Assembly (NCBI GenBank): GCA_937858455.1
Contig: CALLYN010000798.1
Coordinates: 1-18,295, forward strand
Direction of reading: 5' to 3'
Source of the DNA: an uncultured Kouleothrix sp.
Lineage (GTDB): Bacteria > Chloroflexota > Chloroflexia > Chloroflexales > Roseiflexaceae
DNA: 18,295 bases
The position numbers and the translations under genes are program-made. Under the pieces are notes generated by a model that had not been told where the DNA came from, ran no database searches, and saw only the letters and a list, made by a program, of their open reading frames with translations. Below are positions 16,163 through 18,295 of this stretch, in pieces. The first letter of the stretch is position 1; each line of letters begins with the position of its first letter.

Positions 16163-16804
16163 ATGGATGAGCGCATGAGCAAGCGCAACCCTAGAGCCAG
16201 GCCACGCCAAGCGAGCGCCTTGCCGATCCGGCCGATCCGCGCGCAGCCGCAGGTGCTGGCGATCGCAGCCTCGACCGGCGGCCCATCGGCGGTGCAGAGC
16301 ATTCTGCAGCAGCTCGGCCCCGAGTTCTCGCTGCCGATCCTGGTGGCACAGCATATCGCCCGCGGCTTTGCGCGCGGTATGGTCGACTGGCTGAATCGCA
16401 CGACGCCGCTGACCATCCAGCTGGCCGAGCACGAAGAGCCGCTGCTGCCAGGGCACGTCTACCTCGCGCCCGACGGGCAGCACCTGCTGGCCGGGCCGGG
16501 GATCGTGCTGCTGCTGCCCGGCACCAGCGCCGATCGCTACTGCCCCTCGGCCGACCGGCTGTTCGAGACGGTTGCGGCGGCGTACCACAACATGGCGATC
16601 GGCGTGGTGCTGACGGGCATGGGCGACGACGGATCGCGCGGGTTCCGCATGCTGCACGAGGCAGGCAGCCTGACGCTGGCGCAAGACGAGGCCAGCTCGG
16701 TGGTGTATGGCATGCCACGCGCGGCGGTTGCCGCCGGAGCGGTCGATCGAGTCGAGCCGCTGCTGAACATCGCCCAGGCGATCCGGCAAGAGATGGCGCC
16801 GTGA
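16163..16804 (+). CDS. cheB: CheB-type protein-glutamate methylesterase, catalytic domain only
   Basis: A 213-residue protein consisting of the CheB catalytic domain, which removes methyl groups from chemoreceptor glutamates and deamidates glutamines. The triad is S37 (IAASTGGPSA), H64 (VAQHI) and D156 (TGMGDDGS). PGHVYLAPDGQHL (96-108) and the C-terminal SSVVYGMPRAAVAAGAVD are also characteristic. The usual N-terminal receiver domain is absent and replaced by about 28 basic residues (MSKRNPRARPRQ), so activation by CheA phosphotransfer is not possible in the standard way. The frame stays open back to 16028, but that part is the MITE-like element. ATG 16163 or ATG 16175 are the likely starts, both with poor ribosome sites. 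cheR follows after 369 bases, an unusually wide gap for these partners. Confidence 0.88.
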   Translation: MDERMSKRNPRARPRQASALPIRPIRAQPQVLAIAASTGGPSAVQSILQQLGPEFSLPILVAQHIARGFARGMVDWLNRTTPLTIQLAEHEEPLLPGHVYLAPDGQHLLAGPGIVLLLPGTSADRYCPSADRLFETVAAAYHNMAIGVVLTGMGDDGSRGFRMLHEAGSLTLAQDEASSVVYGMPRAAVAAGAVDRVEPLLNIAQAIRQEMAP

Positions 16805-16828
16805 TTCGCCGCTGGGATAAGCTGTATG

Positions 16829-16946
16829 GCTTGCGCAGCTGTATGGTTCGGCGCCCAACCGGGCACATTTGCCTGCGGCAGCACAGGCCCCGCGCGGAAC
16901 AACCGCACGCCGGCACAGCAGCGAAGAGCGCCCAGCTTTAGGCATA
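16829..16946. mobile_element. MITE-like element, degenerate copy B
   Basis: The interior matches copy A closely: TTTGCCTGCGGCAGCACA at 16868-16885, then CCGCGCGGAACA and CCGCAC in the same order. Its ends (GGCTTGCGCAGCTG and CAGCTTTAGGCATA) are worn versions of the terminal repeats. It begins 25 bases after the cheB stop. Bounds are approximate. Confidence 0.5.
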
Positions 16947-16994
16947 GCGCGCAGCCGCCGGCGCGGCCAGCGGCGCCCAGCTACGAATTGACAC

Positions 16995-17155
16995 GACTTA
17001 CGCGGTCGCTTGCGACATGAGCTTGTTCTGCCTGCGGCGGCATGGTACTTCGCTTTCTTTATGTGCTCAGATGTTGGCACTTTGCGCCACAATCTGAGCA
17101 CCATCCATGAAAAAGCACCGCTCTGCCGAAGGCAAAAACGCGCACCGCGTAAGTC
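16995..17155. mobile_element. MITE-like element, copy C, abutting cheR
   Basis: Perfect 12-bp inverted ends GACTTACGCGGT (16995-17006) and ACCGCGTAAGTC (17144-17155) enclose 161 bases. An inner stem GTGCTCAGAT/ATCTGAGCAC (17063-17072 and 17092-17101) adds structure. It shares TGCCTGCGGC and CTGCCGAAGGC with copy A. It ends 18 bases before the cheR ATG, so it forms most of the cheR leader. Confidence 0.65.
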
Positions 17156-17173
17156 CTATTATTGAGATAGGAT

Positions 17174-18043
17174 ATGATCAACGAGCAGCTCAGCGACGAA
17201 CTCTATGTATTATTTCGTGATCTGCTGCGCAGCCGCTGCGGGCTAGCGTACCCCGAGCGCAAGCGTATGGATCTGATGCACGGCCTGAACATGGCGCTCC
17301 ACGCCAGCCGGCTGCCCGACCTGGCGGCGCTGTACGCCGAGGCCGAGGCAGGTGGCGCGGCTTGGGAAATCGTGCTGGCGCACCTGACGATCGGCGAGAC
17401 GTATTTTTTTCGCAACCAGGCGCAGTTCGATGTACTGCGCGAGCAGATCCTCCCCGAGCTGCTCGAGCGGCGCGCCAAAACGCGGGCGCTGCGCGTCTGG
17501 AGCGCGGGCTGCGCAACCGGCGAGGAGCCGTACTCGGTGGCCATGCTGCTGGGCGAGAGCCTGCCGGATCCCGAGAGCTGGCAGGTATCGATCCTTGCGA
17601 CCGATCTCAACCCGCAGTTTCTGGCGCGCGCGCGCGACGGGCTGTATGGCAGCTGGTCGTTCCGCGACACACCCGAGCGGCTGCGCGAGCAGTTCTTCAC
17701 CCCCGAGCACAACCGCTGGCGCCTCAGCGCCGGCATCCGCAACATGGTAAGCTTCGCGCGGCTGAACCTGGTCGAGCCAGGCTACCCGGCGATCTTGAAC
17801 GGCACCTACGGGCAGGATATTATCTTGTGCCGCAATGTGACGATCTACTTCGAGGAGGCCACGACGCGCCAGATCATCGATCGGTTCTACGACGCGCTGT
17901 TTCCCGGCGGGTGGCTGTTTGTGGGGCACGCCGAGCCGCAGGCCGATATTTACCAGCGCTTCGAGGTGCATAACTTCCCCAAGACGATCCTGTACCGCAA
18001 GCCGCTCGACGCGCCGTTCTTCACCGAGCTGAAAAGCGGCTAG
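17174..18043 (+). CDS. cheR: CheR-type chemoreceptor glutamate methyltransferase
   Basis: A 289-residue SAM-dependent methyltransferase that methylates receptor glutamates. The N-terminal helical domain (1-75) leads into LTIGETYFFRN (71-81), the family motif near the active site. The SAM-binding fold has VWSAGCATGEEPYS (108-121), acidic D144 in ILATDLNP, and DIILCRNVTIYF (215-226). Length is that of a plain CheR with no TPR or beta-hairpin tether extension. The Shine-Dalgarno (AGGA two bases from the ATG) is poorly spaced, possibly because the MITE-like copy C replaced the original leader up to 17155. The partner CheB lies upstream and a chemoreceptor beyond it, all on one strand. No cheA, cheW or cheY is within the window. 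Confidence 0.95.
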   Translation: MINEQLSDELYVLFRDLLRSRCGLAYPERKRMDLMHGLNMALHASRLPDLAALYAEAEAGGAAWEIVLAHLTIGETYFFRNQAQFDVLREQILPELLERRAKTRALRVWSAGCATGEEPYSVAMLLGESLPDPESWQVSILATDLNPQFLARARDGLYGSWSFRDTPERLREQFFTPEHNRWRLSAGIRNMVSFARLNLVEPGYPAILNGTYGQDIILCRNVTIYFEEATTRQIIDRFYDALFPGGWLFVGHAEPQADIYQRFEVHNFPKTILYRKPLDAPFFTELKSG

Positions 18044-18068
18044 CGCAGGCCGCGCGCTGCGGCGGCCG

Positions 18069-18117
18069 GCAACAAGCAAGCCTGGGGCGACGAAGCCGCC
18101 CCAGGCTTGCTTGTTGC
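18069..18117 (+). terminator. Strong hairpin after cheR
   Basis: Perfect 20-bp arms (18069-18088 and 18098-18117) surround a nine-base loop 25 bases past the cheR stop, and GGCC/GGCC pairing extends the stem. There is no T run, so either termination by stem strength or a palindromic repeat element. Confidence 0.6.
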
Positions 18118-18160
18118 TGGCCGGCCTTGTGATACGCTGTTCGCTTGATCACGTATAGAC

Positions 18161-18199
18161 TGTGTTGCACTCCGCGGCTTCGCCACGGAGTGCAACACA
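18161..18199. repeat. Stem-loop with TTC loop
   Basis: 18-bp arms with a single mismatch (TGTGTTGCACTCCG on the left) surround TTC. The TTC loop also occurs in the 8651 stem-loop. No gene is nearby on the right within the window. Confidence 0.5.
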
Positions 18200-18202
18200 C
18201 TA

Positions 18203-18217
18203 AGAAGCTGTTTGAAA
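18203..18217. repeat. Second copy of the AGAAGCTGTTTGAAA 15-mer
   Basis: Identical to 15852-15866. Here it is followed by GGTTTGGAGG and, after nine bases, a CCTCCAA complement, so it again introduces a hairpin. Likely one end of a dispersed palindromic element. Confidence 0.5.
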
Positions 18218-18267
18218 AGGGTGGTTTGGAGGGACAAAGTTCCTCCAAGTATCCACTTGTTCTGGCG

Positions 18268-18295
18268 GGTGGCGGCCACGAATGTGGCCGCCACC
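18268..18295. repeat. Stem-loop at the right edge
   Basis: GGTGGCGGCCAC and GTGGCCGCCACC are perfect 12-bp arms around GAAT. The right arm ends at the last base of the window, so the element may continue. Confidence 0.5.

Noticed and set aside
15881..17104. 407-residue minus-strand open frame
   Set aside because: Antisense of cheB and the flanking repeats.
18040..18294. 84-residue minus-strand open frame at the right edge
   Set aside because: It consists of the hairpins and the repeated 15-mer and has no domain or ribosome site.

Overview
The window is high-GC DNA with bacterial sigma70-type promoters and Shine-Dalgarno sites. The gene set is a C-family replicase with an intact PHP domain, a tig-clpP-clpX cluster, a class II diterpene cyclase, a cytoplasmic-looking HtrA protease, and CheB/CheR beside a dCache chemoreceptor. 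Together with abundant short palindromic repeats this best fits a Chloroflexota genome (Chloroflexales/Roseiflexus/Herpetosiphon-like). That assignment is an inference from gene style and has not been checked by database search.

Layout. (1) 1-3405, minus: DnaE, entering from the left edge and lacking only its C-terminal end. (2) 3406-3837: divergent spacer with an extended -10 promoter for dnaE, a palindrome in its leader and two adjacent DnaA-box-like sites. (3) 3838-4818, plus: membrane protein ending in an RsbR-like STAS domain. (4) 4838-5368: gene-free leader with several hairpins. (5) 5369-6916, plus: class II (DxDD) terpene cyclase, ending in a strong bidirectional terminator. (6) 8469-6961, minus: HtrA-like protease followed by a coiled-coil/zinc-ribbon protein. 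They are probably one transcription unit, driven by a near-consensus promoter whose -10 lies inside a perfect inverted repeat. (7) 8620-8850: GC-rich stem-loops and a dispersed 15-mer. (8) 13090-8852, minus: tig, clpP, clpX and an OmpR/PhoB-type response regulator, read in that order. tig has its own promoter, with a 19-bp perfect inverted repeat upstream. (9) 13509-18043, plus: chemoreceptor, stand-alone CheB methylesterase and CheR methyltransferase. The gaps on both sides of cheB hold three copies of a MITE-like element with ACTTACGC-type inverted ends. (10) 18044-18295: gene-free, with three strong hairpins and a second copy of a 15-mer found downstream of the chemoreceptor.

How the parts work together. 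Trigger factor, ClpP and ClpX form the usual nascent-chain folding and regulated proteolysis module. The chemoreceptor, CheR and CheB supply sensing and methylation-based adaptation, but no CheA, CheW or CheY is in view. CheB lacks its phosphorylatable receiver, and the receptor's normally invariant hairpin tip is rewritten, so signalling may be non-canonical. The diterpene cyclase stands alone, with no class I synthase, prenyl transferase or P450 beside it. The least ordinary items are the orphan cyclase, the MITE family shaping the cheB/cheR leaders, the altered receptor tip, and the promoter-embedded operator of the protease/zinc-ribbon pair.
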